Below the pieces are notes generated by a model that was not told the DNA's origin, did no database searches, and saw only the letters and a program-made list of their open reading frames with translations. Of a stretch of DNA of 64,000 bases, positions 24,361 to 33,160 are shown piece by piece. Source of the DNA: Alistipes sp. Marseille-P5061 (GTDB lineage Bacteria; Bacteroidota; Bacteroidia; Bacteroidales; Rikenellaceae); NCBI RefSeq assembly GCF_900290115.1, contig NZ_LT985749.1, positions 300,730-364,729 on the forward strand, given 5' to 3'. A program made the translations under genes and the position numbers. The number at the start of each line of letters is the position of its first letter. Position 1 is the stretch's first letter.

Positions 24361-26022
24361 ATGAAACAGCACCGCTTCTTCCATGCCCTGCTGCAAGGGC
24401 TATTTGCCGGCTTCGCCGCCGTTTCGCTCCTGACCGGATGCAGCGACTCGAAGACCGACTCCCCCACTCCCACCCCCAAACCCGACCCGGACCCCGACAC
24501 CCCGACGGCCGTCACCTTCGCCATCACGCTCGGCAGCTACGACCAGCAGGGCGTCTCGCTCAAGGTCACCCCGTCGGACGAGCAGGCGTCGTACTACTGC
24601 AACCTCTTCGAGGCGTCGACCTTCGAGGGGCTCTCCGACGATGCCCTGCGCACCTTCATCAAGGGGCTCGAGGCCGAAGCGTCGCTCCTGCACACCGGCA
24701 CCGGGGAGTTCACCCTTGCGCGTGAGCTCACCCCCGCCACCAAGTACCGCATTCTGGTGGCCGGCCACGACGCCAAGGCAGGCTTCACGGGAGACTTCGC
24801 GCTGAGCGAACCCTTTGAGGTGGAGGCTTCGGCCGAACCCGAGCCCTTCACGTTCGAGGTCAAGGAGGTCACCTTCAACAGCGCCTCCATCCTTGTCAAG
24901 CCGCTCGACGCCTCGATGTCCTACTTCATCGACGTGCGCGATGCCGCTTCGGTCGACCAGATGGGCGACGAGAAGCTCGTCGAGGAGCTGCTGAAGCTCT
25001 ACGGAGGCGCCATGGCCTTCCTCTTCACCTATCAGGGCGAGAAGACCATCTCTTCGGGCGTCGACTTCGGCTCGCTGCAGCCCGACACCGAGTACTACGT
25101 CTCGGCCTTCGGCTACAACGAGGCAACGAACAGCGCATCGACCAAGCTCGCCAAGATGAAGTTCAAGTCGGCCGCTGCGGGCGACCCGACGCAGAACACC
25201 TTCACGTTCGACATCGCCGACGTCACCGCCAACGGCGCCAACATCACGGTGCACCCCTCGGACGCCAGCGTGTTCTACGTCTGGGACGTCATCACCGAGG
25301 CGAACTACAAGAGCTACGGCCAGAACAACGACGGCCTGCGCAAATACCTGAACGACTACATCGAGAGCCAAATCAGCACGTCGTTCCCCACGCGCGAGGA
25401 TGTCGTTGCGGTCTGCGGCGTGCGCGGAGAGAGCAACTTCGGCTACGAGTCGCTGCTGCCCAGCACGACCTACTACATCTGGGCCATCTGCGTCGACGCT
25501 TCGGGCAACCCGACGGCCGACCCGGCGCTGAGCGAGTCGTTCACCACCAAAGAGGAGGTGGTCTCGACGGCCACGGCCACCCTCGTCTTCGACAAGTACT
25601 ACGACGGCAGCGAGCTCTACAAGCTCGACCAGAACCTCTACGCCAGCTACAACGGCAAGGCCTACGTCCCGGCCACCGTGGAGCGTTCGGCCGACGCCAC
25701 GACGTGGTACACCATCTACACCTCGACCAACATCATGGACACGGAGACCTACACCGACACGGTACTGCGTTCGATTCTCGTCAAGCAGGGGACCGAAGGG
25801 GACGAGACGCCCCATTACGCCGTCGCGTGGGATACCGAGGTCTACTTCCTCGCCGTGGCGAAGGATGCCGCCGGGAACTTCGGACCCGTCTTCCGCAAGA
25901 GCCTTACCGTCAGCCTCGACGGAGCATCGCCCGTAAGCGAGCTGACCGGTTCGGCCCGTCCTGCCTCCAGACCGCTTGCCACGCGGCCCCTCGTGCAGCA
26001 GCTGGTCAACAAGCTCCGATAA
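24361..26022 (+). CDS. Surface lipoprotein with repeated Fn3-like modules
   Basis: 553 aa from the ATG at 24361, which opens a lipoprotein signal (lipobox LLTG-C27). A Pro/Asp/Thr spacer leads to three similar modules at about 45-150, 155-270 and 275-400. Each begins with a V-x-x-V-T/A-x-x-(S/G)-A strand and a V-x-P-x-D turn (VTPSDEQ, VKPLDAS, VHPSDAS), and each ends in a P-x-T-x-Y-Y/R segment and a threonine-rich exit. A unique C-terminal domain follows (about 405-553). Its function is unknown; the design suggests a cell-surface adhesin or binding protein. It is related in the modules to the frameshifted lipoprotein at 19989-21280. Ends at a strong terminator. Confidence 0.82.
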   Translation: MKQHRFFHALLQGLFAGFAAVSLLTGCSDSKTDSPTPTPKPDPDPDTPTAVTFAITLGSYDQQGVSLKVTPSDEQASYYCNLFEASTFEGLSDDALRTFIKGLEAEASLLHTGTGEFTLARELTPATKYRILVAGHDAKAGFTGDFALSEPFEVEASAEPEPFTFEVKEVTFNSASILVKPLDASMSYFIDVRDAASVDQMGDEKLVEELLKLYGGAMAFLFTYQGEKTISSGVDFGSLQPDTEYYVSAFGYNEATNSASTKLAKMKFKSAAAGDPTQNTFTFDIADVTANGANITVHPSDASVFYVWDVITEANYKSYGQNNDGLRKYLNDYIESQISTSFPTREDVVAVCGVRGESNFGYESLLPSTTYYIWAICVDASGNPTADPALSESFTTKEEVVSTATATLVFDKYYDGSELYKLDQNLYASYNGKAYVPATVERSADATTWYTIYTSTNIMDTETYTDTVLRSILVKQGTEGDETPHYAVAWDTEVYFLAVAKDAAGNFGPVFRKSLTVSLDGASPVSELTGSARPASRPLATRPLVQQLVNKLR

Positions 26023-26080
26023 CAGAGCCTGCGTGACAGCACGCGAGGTACAACCCGCCGATTCCGGCGCTTCAACGCAC

Positions 26081-26115
26081 AAGACCGCTTCCCCTCCGGG
26101 AGGCGGTCTTTTTTT
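26081..26115 (+). terminator. Intrinsic terminator after the lipoprotein
   Basis: A 13-bp stem (26081-26093 with 26098-26110, one G-T pair) with a CTCC loop and a seven-T tail on the plus strand. Confidence 0.88.
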
Positions 26116-26452
26116 GGAGAGGCCTTGTGCCGCAAAAGCACCACCCCACTTCTCGCCTCGACGCCTTCTTCCACAGCAAGCCCCGAAGCGCAGCTTCACA
26201 GGCAGGAAGGAAGTTGGGCCGGAACGCGCAGTGGAATTCACACCGAAACGCGGACCGAGACGCAGGCCAGAACACAGGCCAATGCACACCGAAACGCGGA
26301 CCGGAATAAAGGCCGATATGCACGCCGGAACGCACACCGGAACGCACACCGGAATCGGGCGCAGAAATCCGACGCGAAAATCCGACGCAGGCCATACGCC
26401 GCACCGCCCGAACACACCGCCCGAACGCACCGCTCCCCCTCTCCTCTGTCGC
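26116..26452. repeat. Non-coding spacer with a 12-bp degenerate tandem array
   Basis: This 337-bp stretch lies between two convergent intrinsic terminators. From 26221 to 26362 it is read as twelve successive units, all 12 bp except one of 10 bp. Examples are GGAATTCACACC, GAAACGCGGACC (twice, at 26245 and 26291) and GGAACGCACACC (twice in a row, 26327-26350). The trend is GGAACGCACACC. Looser repeats with ACCGCCCGAAC words continue to about 26440. Flanking terminators argue against transcription and coding. Confidence 0.7.
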
Positions 26453-26487
26453 AAAAAAAGGGCAGCCACCCCGAAGGGTGGCCGCCC
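26453..26487 (-). terminator. Intrinsic terminator after the first M3 peptidase
   Basis: Stem 26460-26471 with 26476-26487 (GGGCAGCCACCC / GGGTGGCCGCCC, one mismatch), CGAA loop, and seven As at 26453-26459 that read as a U-tract on the minus strand. Confidence 0.88.
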
Positions 26488-26538
26488 GTAACGGATGCCG
26501 CACACGGTGCGGCCCGCAGGTTACTGCACGCAGCGGCC

Positions 26539-28668
26539 TTACTTCTGGTCGCTGCCCAGACCCATCTTCTCAATCAGCGCCTTGGTCTCGGGCTTGTGGC
26601 CGCGGAACTTGACGTAGAGGGTCATCGGGGGCTCCGTACCGCCCTTCGAGAGGATGTTCTCGCGGAACGAGTCGGCAACCTCGCGGTTGAAGATGCCCTT
26701 CTCCTTGAAGAGCGAGAAGGCATCGGCCTCGAGCACCTCGGCCCACTTGTAGCCGTAGTATCCGGCCGCATAGCCGCCGGCGAAGATGTGGCCGAAGGCG
26801 GGCGACATGGCCGTACCGGCAACGACGGGCAGCACCTGCGTGGGGGCCATCGCCTTCACCTCGAACTGCTCGACGTCACCCTCGTAGGGCTGCTTGAGCG
26901 TATGCCATGCCATGTCGGTCATGCCGAACGAGAGCTGGCGCACGTTGGCGTAGGCCGCCAGGTAGTTCTGCGCCGCCACGATGCGCTCGACCAGCTCGGC
27001 GGGCATCGGCTCGCCCGTCTCGTAGTGGACGGCCCACAGGTCGAGGAACTCCTTCTCGGTGGCCCAGTTCTCCATAATCTGCGACGGAAGCTCGACGAAG
27101 TCGCGGTAGACGTTCGTGCCGGTGAGCGACTCGTAGGTACCCTTGCCCAGCATGCCGTGCAGCGCGTGGCCGAACTCGTGGAGGAAGGTCTCCACCTCGT
27201 CGAAGGTCAGCAGCGAGGGCTTCGTCTCGGTGGGCTTCGTGAAGTTCATCACCAGCGACACCAGCGGGCGGGTCTCCTTGCCGTCGACCACCTTCGTACC
27301 GCGGTACTCGGTCATCCAGGCGCCCGAGTTCTTCGAGGCGCGGGGGAAGAAGTCGAGGTAGAGCACCGCCAGGAAGTTGCCCTGCTCGTCGGTCACGTCG
27401 TAGGCCGTCACGTCGGGGTGGTAGACCTCAACCTGCTCGTTGGGCGTAAAGTTGAGCCCGTAGAGCTTGTTGGCCAGCAGGAAGACACCCTTCTTCACGT
27501 TCTCGAGCTTGAAGTAGGGCTTCACCATCTCGTCGCTCAGGGCATACTTCTCGTTCTTGTACTTCTCGCTGTAGTAGGCCCAGTCCCAAGGCATCAGCTC
27601 ACCCTCGAGCCCCTGCGAGGCGGCATAGGCGTTCAGTGTGGCGTAGTCCTGGTCGGCGTAGGACTTCGTGGCCTCCAGCAGCTCGTCGAGGAAGGAGTTG
27701 ACCGTCTGCGTATTCCCGGCCATGCGCTCCTCGAGCACGTAGTCGGCATAGGTCTCGTAGCCGAGCAGGTTGGCGATTTTCAGACGCAGGTTGGCAATCT
27801 GCTTCAGCACCTCGCAGTTGTCGAACTCACCGCCGAGCGCACGCGAATTGTAGGCGCGCCAGAGCTGCTCCTTCAGCTCGCGGTTCGACGAGTAGGTGAG
27901 GAAGGGGACGTAGCTCGGCGCATGGAGCGTCACGGTCCACCCCTTCTGACCGCGGGCCTTGGCCTCGGCGGCCAGCCCCTCGCGGACAAACTCGGGAAGT
28001 TCGGCAACGGCCTTCGGGTCGGTGATGTTGAGCTCGAAGGCGTTGGTGGCGGCCAGCTCGTTCTGGTCGAACTTGAGCGTCAGGCCGGCCAGCTGGGTCG
28101 AATACTGGCGGTAGAGCTCCTTGTCGGCATCGGAGAGCGCCGCGCCGTTGCGGGCGAAGCTCTTGTAGCTCTTCTCGAGCAGCATCTTGTCCTCCTGCGA
28201 GAGGAACCATCCCGGATGCTCGTAGACGGCCTTCACGCGGGCGAAGAGCTCGGGGTTGAGCGCGATGTCGTTCTGGAGCGCCGTCAGACGGGGCTGCACC
28301 TCGGCGGCGATGCGCTGCATCTCCTCCGAAGTGTTGGAGCTCAGCAGGTTGTAGAAGACACCCGAGATGCGGTTGAGCAGCGCGCCCTGACGCTCGAGCG
28401 CCACGACCGTATTCTTGAAGGTGGGTTTGGCGGGGTTGTTCACAATCGCCTCGATTTCGGCCCGCGAGCAGGCGATGGCGGCATCGAAGGCCGGTTCATA
28501 GTGTTTGAGCTCGATTTTCGAGAAGGGCGGCGTGGCGTAGGGGGTATCCCACTCGACCAGCAGCGGATTGGTCTTGTCGAGCTCGGGCAGCTGTGCCTTG
28601 GGGAGCGAATTGTCGGCGCAGCCCGCCGTCATTGCGGAGATTGCCATGATTAGAAGTGCTTTTTTCAT
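26539..28668 (-). CDS. dcp: M3 family peptidyl-dipeptidase (Dcp-like) lipoprotein
   Basis: 709 aa. A lipoprotein signal (MKKALLIMAISAMTAGC, Cys17) precedes the M3 fold. The zinc site is HEFGH at 497-501, and the third ligand Glu lies in FVELPSQIMENW about 27 residues later. The length fits E. coli Dcp, which removes C-terminal dipeptides from oligopeptides. Here the enzyme would act in the periplasm or at the surface to process peptides for uptake. A second M3 gene lies 39 bp upstream in the same direction, and a terminator closes the pair. Confidence 0.93.
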   Translation of the reverse strand: MKKALLIMAISAMTAGCADNSLPKAQLPELDKTNPLLVEWDTPYATPPFSKIELKHYEPAFDAAIACSRAEIEAIVNNPAKPTFKNTVVALERQGALLNRISGVFYNLLSSNTSEEMQRIAAEVQPRLTALQNDIALNPELFARVKAVYEHPGWFLSQEDKMLLEKSYKSFARNGAALSDADKELYRQYSTQLAGLTLKFDQNELAATNAFELNITDPKAVAELPEFVREGLAAEAKARGQKGWTVTLHAPSYVPFLTYSSNRELKEQLWRAYNSRALGGEFDNCEVLKQIANLRLKIANLLGYETYADYVLEERMAGNTQTVNSFLDELLEATKSYADQDYATLNAYAASQGLEGELMPWDWAYYSEKYKNEKYALSDEMVKPYFKLENVKKGVFLLANKLYGLNFTPNEQVEVYHPDVTAYDVTDEQGNFLAVLYLDFFPRASKNSGAWMTEYRGTKVVDGKETRPLVSLVMNFTKPTETKPSLLTFDEVETFLHEFGHALHGMLGKGTYESLTGTNVYRDFVELPSQIMENWATEKEFLDLWAVHYETGEPMPAELVERIVAAQNYLAAYANVRQLSFGMTDMAWHTLKQPYEGDVEQFEVKAMAPTQVLPVVAGTAMSPAFGHIFAGGYAAGYYGYKWAEVLEADAFSLFKEKGIFNREVADSFRENILSKGGTEPPMTLYVKFRGHKPETKALIEKMGLGSDQK

Positions 28669-28707
28669 AAACGTTCCTGGGTTAGGGTTCTTTCCGATTG
28701 GGTTGCA

Positions 28708-30948
28708 TTACTTTTTGAGCGTGGTCTTGAGACGCGCCGCCTGCGTGGGGCGGGGCCGGGCGCCGAGCGAATCGACGCTGCCGGCAACGGGACGCGCCGG
28801 GGCGTCGGGCATCGCCACGCTGTCGGCCGTCTGGGGCGGTTCGATGAAGCCGCGGGCCACGAGCAGCGCCGTCTTGTCAGGGTCGGCGCCGCGGAAGGCG
28901 CGGTAGAGGCTCATGCCGTCCTCCGAGCCGCCGCGTGCGAGCAGCTGGCGGCGGAAGCGCTCGGCCAGACGCCGGTTGAAGAGGTCGCCGCTCTGCTTGA
29001 AGGCCTGGAAGGCATCCTTGTCGAGCACCTCGGCCCAGATGTAGAAGTAGTAGCCGGCCGAATAGCCGCCGTCGAAGATGTGGCTGAAGTAGGGATAGCG
29101 GTAGCGCGGCTCGATTTGAGGCATCAGGTTGCGGCGCACGCGCAGGGCGTCGTGCTCGAAGGCCTCGACGTCGAACGGCTCGTACTTCTCGATGGAGTGG
29201 ATGTCCATGTCGGTCAGGGCGGCGGCCACCAGCTCGGTGGTGTTGAAGCCCTGGTTGAAGTATTCGCTGCGGCGGATGCGGTCAATCAGGTGCTGGGGAA
29301 TCACGTCGTCCGTGCGGTAGTGGACGGCGAACTGGCGGAGCATCTCGGGCTCGGTGACCCAGTTCTCCATAATCTGCGACGGAAGCTCGACGAAATCGCC
29401 CTCGACCTCCGACAGGCCGCGGTACTTCACGTCGTGGAAAAGGAAGTGGAGCGCATGGCCGAACTCGTGGAAGAGCGTCTTGGTCTCGTCGAGGGTCAGC
29501 AGCGCCGGAGTCGAGCCGGTCGGGCGGGTGAAGTTGCAGACGATGCTCAGCACGGGAGCCACGCGCTTGCCGTCACGGTAGACCTGCTCGACGTAGTTGC
29601 CGCACCATGCCCCCTGGCTCTTGCCCGGACGGGGGAAGTAGTCGAAGTAGAGCACGCCCAGATGGGTTTCGTCCTGGTCGAGCACCTCGTAGGCGCGCAC
29701 CTCCTCGTGGTAGACGGGGGCGGCAATCGGCCGGAAGGTGATGCCGTAGAGGCGGTTGGCCAGGAAGAAGGCGCCGCTCTGCACGTTGTCGAGCGAGAAG
29801 TAGGGGCGCAGCATCTCCTCGTCGAGCGAGTAGTTCTTCTTGCGCAACTTCTCGGCATAGTACCACCAGTCCCACGACTCGAAGGTCGCGCCGGGCAAAT
29901 CCTCGTGCAGCAGTTCGGTCATCTCGGCCAGCTCCTCGGAGGCGCGCTTCAGGGCGGGCTCCCACACCTGGTCGAGCAGCGAGTAGACGTTCGACACCGT
30001 GCCGGCCATCTCGTCCGCCACGACATAGGCCGCATAGGAGGGGTAGCCCAGCAGGTGGGCCTTCTCCGTACGCAGGCGGATGAAGTCGTTGATGAGCTGC
30101 TTGTTGTCGTACTGGTCGCCGTGGTTGCAGCGGTTCAGGTAGGCCTTGTAGAGCTCCTCGCGCAGCGCCCGCTTCGACGAATAGGTGAGGAAGGGGATGA
30201 GGCTCGGCTTGTGGAGCGTGAAGACCCACTTGCCGCCGCGGCCCAGCTCGTCGGCCTTCTCGCGCGCGGCGTCGCGCACGCCGGCGGGCAGTCCGTCGAG
30301 GTCGGCCTCGTCCGAAATCTCGAGCACGAAGTTGTTGTTCTCGGCCAGCAGGTTGCTGCCGAAGCGGACGGCCACGCGCGTCAGCTCCTCGTTAATCTCC
30401 TGGAGCCGTTTCTTCTGGGCCGGGTCGAGCAGCGCGCCGCTGCGCACGAAGCGGTCGTAGGTCTTCTGCAGCAGGCGGCTCTGCTCGGCGTCAAGGCCGA
30501 GCTCGGCGCGCCGGTCATAGACCGCCTTGACGCGGGCGAAGAGCTGCTCGTTGAGCAGAATCCGGTCGTTGTGGGCCGAGAGCAGCGGCAGCGCCTCCTC
30601 CTGGATGGCCTGCATCCGCTCGTTGGTCTCGGCGCCGCAGAGCATCTCGAAGACCAGCCGCGTCTGGGCCAGCATCTGGCCCGAGTTGTCGTAGGCCAGA
30701 ATCACGTTCTCGAAGGTCGGCTCGTCGTTGTTCTCCACGATGGCGGCAATCTCGGCATCGTGCAGCGACATGCCCCGCTCGAAGGCCGGCATGAAGTGCT
30801 CGGAGTGGATTTTATCGAAGGGAGGTGTCCCGTAGGGGGTCTCCCACTCGGTGAAGAAGGGATTCTCGCCGCTCTGCTTCGAAGAGCCGCACGAGGCGAG
30901 CGTCATGAAAAAGGTACTCATCAGTAACAGTCCCGTAAAACGTTTCAT
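28708..30948 (-). CDS. dcp: Second M3 family peptidyl-dipeptidase (Dcp-like) lipoprotein
   Basis: 746 aa, paralogous to the downstream gene along its whole length. Both begin the mature part with a similar PF/LL-x-EW-x-TPY-x-TPPF segment and share FVELPSQIMENW. Lipobox TLAS-C20. Zinc motif HEFGH at 494-498. It carries an extra C-terminal tail of about 50 residues after the catalytic domain (Pro/Ala/Arg-rich, ending LKTTLKK) that the neighbour lacks. Probably first gene of a two-gene operon with promoter at 31019-31048. Confidence 0.93.
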   Translation of the reverse strand: MKRFTGLLLMSTFFMTLASCGSSKQSGENPFFTEWETPYGTPPFDKIHSEHFMPAFERGMSLHDAEIAAIVENNDEPTFENVILAYDNSGQMLAQTRLVFEMLCGAETNERMQAIQEEALPLLSAHNDRILLNEQLFARVKAVYDRRAELGLDAEQSRLLQKTYDRFVRSGALLDPAQKKRLQEINEELTRVAVRFGSNLLAENNNFVLEISDEADLDGLPAGVRDAAREKADELGRGGKWVFTLHKPSLIPFLTYSSKRALREELYKAYLNRCNHGDQYDNKQLINDFIRLRTEKAHLLGYPSYAAYVVADEMAGTVSNVYSLLDQVWEPALKRASEELAEMTELLHEDLPGATFESWDWWYYAEKLRKKNYSLDEEMLRPYFSLDNVQSGAFFLANRLYGITFRPIAAPVYHEEVRAYEVLDQDETHLGVLYFDYFPRPGKSQGAWCGNYVEQVYRDGKRVAPVLSIVCNFTRPTGSTPALLTLDETKTLFHEFGHALHFLFHDVKYRGLSEVEGDFVELPSQIMENWVTEPEMLRQFAVHYRTDDVIPQHLIDRIRRSEYFNQGFNTTELVAAALTDMDIHSIEKYEPFDVEAFEHDALRVRRNLMPQIEPRYRYPYFSHIFDGGYSAGYYFYIWAEVLDKDAFQAFKQSGDLFNRRLAERFRRQLLARGGSEDGMSLYRAFRGADPDKTALLVARGFIEPPQTADSVAMPDAPARPVAGSVDSLGARPRPTQAARLKTTLKK

Positions 30949-30976
30949 CGTCGGTGAAATTCCTGTAAATTTTACT

Positions 30977-30984
30977 TAACTTTG
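30977..30984 (+). promoter_or_regulatory. -7 box for rsmE and the chromate transporter genes
   Basis: TAACTTTG on the plus strand matches TAnnTTTG. Transcription would start near 30991, giving a leader of about 165 nt before the rsmE ATG. It faces the minus-strand promoter at 31019-31048, so the two transcripts would overlap at their 5' ends by roughly 20 nt. Confidence 0.55.
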
Positions 30985-31018
30985 CAGCGGCGCGGCCCCG
31001 GGCGGAGCGTTGCCTCCG

Positions 31019-31048
31019 CAAAGATAATCATTTATACCGATTATGCAA
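31019..31048 (-). promoter_or_regulatory. Promoter of the M3 peptidase pair
   Basis: On the minus strand, TTG (31046-31048), 19 bp, then TATCTTTG (31019-31026). Both spacing and -7 match the Bacteroidota consensus. Start would be near 31012, about 64 nt before the ATG at 30948. Confidence 0.7.
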
Positions 31049-31155
31049 CTCCGGAGCGCCTGCACGGCTCCCCCTGCGGGCGGAAAAAGCCCCGCGCCGC
31101 AGCCGTGCGGCCCCACCCCGCCGCGCGGCAGACAGACCATACCGAACAACCAGAC

Positions 31156-31890
31156 ATGCAACTCTTCTACGCTCCCGACATCACTCCGCCGCTCCACACG
31201 CTGAGCGAGGAGGAGTCGAAACACTGCGTGCGGGTGCTCCGCCTCGCATGCGGCGACCGGCTCCACATCACCGACGGGCGGGGTGAGCTCTACTGCTGCG
31301 AGATTGTCGACGACAACCCCCGGCGCTGCACCGTGCGCGTCGTCTCGACGCAGCACGAATTCGAGAAGCTCCCCTACGCCCTCACCGTGGCGTGCGCCCC
31401 GACCAAGAATACCGAGCGCTTCGAGTGGTTCCTCGAAAAGGCGACCGAAATCGGCATTGCGGCGATTCTGCCGCTCGAGACCGAGCACAGCGAGCGCCGC
31501 CTCTTCAAGGCCGAGCGCAGCGAGAAAATCATCACGGCGGCCCTCAAGCAGTCGCTCAAGGCCTACCGCCCCCGACTGGCTCCCCTCACCCCCTTCGCCG
31601 AGGCGGTCACGCGCCCCTTCGCCGGGCGGAAGTTCATCGCCCACTGCGCCCCGGCCCTCTCGCCCGCAGGCAAGCGCTATCTGGCGCAGACGCTCCGCGC
31701 GGGTGAGGATGCACTCATCCTGATTGGTCCCGAGGGGGACTTCTCCCCGGCCGAGATTGCGCTGGCGCTCGACCACGGCTTCGAGGAGATTACGCTCGGC
31801 GAACAGCGGCTGCGCACCGAAACGGCGGCCGTCGTCGCCACGGCGATGGTCTCGGTGGTCAACCACCTCGCCGCCCCCGACAACGAATAG
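31156..31890 (+). CDS. rsmE: 16S rRNA (uracil(1498)-N(3))-methyltransferase RsmE
   Basis: 244 aa from the ATG at 31156 (MQLFYAPDI), the usual length. The N-terminal PUA-like part (to about 70) is followed by a SPOUT fold with CAPTKNTERFEWFLEKATEIGI, then LIGPEGDFSPAEI and LGEQRLRTETA, the knot and SAM-binding signatures of RsmE. It methylates U1498 in the ribosomal decoding region. Two chromate transporter genes follow 33 bp later on the same strand. Confidence 0.95.
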   Translation: MQLFYAPDITPPLHTLSEEESKHCVRVLRLACGDRLHITDGRGELYCCEIVDDNPRRCTVRVVSTQHEFEKLPYALTVACAPTKNTERFEWFLEKATEIGIAAILPLETEHSERRLFKAERSEKIITAALKQSLKAYRPRLAPLTPFAEAVTRPFAGRKFIAHCAPALSPAGKRYLAQTLRAGEDALILIGPEGDFSPAEIALALDHGFEEITLGEQRLRTETAAVVATAMVSVVNHLAAPDNE

Positions 31891-31923
31891 ACCGCCCGGC
31901 GGACAACAACACCCTTACACCCC

Positions 31924-32481
31924 ATGCACGAACTTTTTGAACTCTTCCGCAGCTTCTTCCGAATCGGTCTGTTCACCTTCGGCGGCGGCTACGCCATGAT
32001 TCCGCTCATCCAGGCCGAGGTCGAGCGCCACGCCAACTGGCAAATCGGCCGCACCGAATTCCTCGACCTGCTGACGCTGGCCCAGACCGTCCCGGGCCCC
32101 ATCGCCCTCAACACGGCGGTCTTCATCGGCTACAAGTCGCGCGGCTACGCCGGCGCCGTGGCCACGACGCTGGGCATCATCGTCCCCTCGTTCGTCATCA
32201 TCCTGGTCATTGCGCTGCTCTTCGCCGACGTCCGCCACAATCCGGTAGTTGACGCCGCCTTCAAGGGGATGCGTCCGGCCGTGGTGGCCCTCATCATCGG
32301 GCCGGTCATCTCGCTGGCCCGCGGCATGCACTGGTCGATGCTCTTCGTCATCGCCGGCACGGCGCTGGCCGTCTGGTACCTCGGCTGGTCGCCCATCTAC
32401 ATCCTGCTGGCCGCCGCCCTGACGGGCATCGGCTGGGTGCTCTACACTTCGAAAAAAGCCAAGAAACAAAACGACCGATGA
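31924..32481 (+). CDS. Chromate transporter subunit (ChrA half 1)
   Basis: 185 aa, about five to six membrane helices. The CHR-family entry motif FRIGLFTFGGGYAMIPLI is at residues 12-29, followed by the LAQTVPGPIALNTAVFIGY segment. This is a short-chain CHR protein; such proteins come in adjacent pairs that together equal one long ChrA. Members export chromate or act on other anions. Its stop overlaps the start of the second half by four bases (ATGA), indicating translational coupling. Confidence 0.9.
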   Translation: MHELFELFRSFFRIGLFTFGGGYAMIPLIQAEVERHANWQIGRTEFLDLLTLAQTVPGPIALNTAVFIGYKSRGYAGAVATTLGIIVPSFVIILVIALLFADVRHNPVVDAAFKGMRPAVVALIIGPVISLARGMHWSMLFVIAGTALAVWYLGWSPIYILLAAALTGIGWVLYTSKKAKKQNDR

Positions 32482-33050
32482 TATTTCTCCAACTCTTCAT
32501 CAGCTATCTGAAAATCGGCTTCTTCGGATTCGGCGGCGGCTACGCCATGCTGTCGCTCATCCAGAACGAGGTGGTGGTCCAGCACGCCTGGCTCACCAAC
32601 GCCGAATTTGCCGACATCGTGGCCATCTCGCAGATTACGCCCGGCCCCATCGCCATCAACTCGGCCACCTACGTCGGCTACTCGGTGGGCATCGAGGCCG
32701 GCAGCCCGTGGTTCGGACTGCTCGGCGCCTTCATCGCCACCTTCGCCGTCAGCCTCCCCTCGCTCATGCTCATGCTCCTGCTCACGCGCTTCTTCCTCAA
32801 GCTGCACAACAACCCGCTGGTCGAGGGGGCCATGAAGGGGATGCGCCCGGTGGTCATCGGCATGATTGCCTCGGCCGCCCTGCTGCTCATCGCCCCCCAC
32901 AGCTCCGAGCCGGGCGACCAGAACTTCATCGACGCCTGGAGCTGGGTGCTCTTCGGCGGCGTCTTCATCGGCTCGCTGCGCAAGGTGAACCCCATTCTGC
33001 TCATCATCCTCTCGGCCGTGGCCGGCATCCTCATTTACTACGTCTTCTGA
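32478..33050 (+). CDS. Chromate transporter subunit (ChrA half 2)
   Basis: 190 aa, the partner of the preceding gene. It repeats the motif as LKIGFFGFGGGYAMLSLI and has AISQITPGPIAINSATYVGY at the matching place. The two halves have diverged but keep the same order of helices, as expected of an antiparallel pair. Followed by a bidirectional terminator. Confidence 0.9.
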   Translation: MIFLQLFISYLKIGFFGFGGGYAMLSLIQNEVVVQHAWLTNAEFADIVAISQITPGPIAINSATYVGYSVGIEAGSPWFGLLGAFIATFAVSLPSLMLMLLLTRFFLKLHNNPLVEGAMKGMRPVVIGMIASAALLLIAPHSSEPGDQNFIDAWSWVLFGGVFIGSLRKVNPILLIILSAVAGILIYYVF

Positions 33051-33077
33051 GCCGCCGCACGCCGCCTGATACCACCG

Positions 33078-33119
33078 AAAAAGGCTCCTCCCGACGCATC
33101 GGGAGGAGCCTCTCTTTTT
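33078..33119. terminator. Bidirectional intrinsic terminator
   Basis: A perfect 13-bp stem AGGCTCCTCCCGA / TCGGGAGGAGCCT (33082-33094 and 33099-33111) with CGCA loop. Five As precede it and a T-rich tract follows, so it can stop the rightward chromate genes and the leftward methyltransferase. Confidence 0.9.
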
Positions 33120-33160
33120 CCTTCGTCCCGCTCCGCAGGGACGCCGCCCTCAGGGGCGGC

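Noticed and set aside
26125..26490. Possible Arg/His/Thr repeat protein over the 12-bp array
   Set aside because: The frame is open because 12 is divisible by three, but the region lies between two terminators and has no promoter or start context.
31924..33050. A single ChrA gene broken by a frameshift
   Set aside because: Each half has its own full CHR motif and the ATGA overlap is typical of natural paired short-chain transporters.
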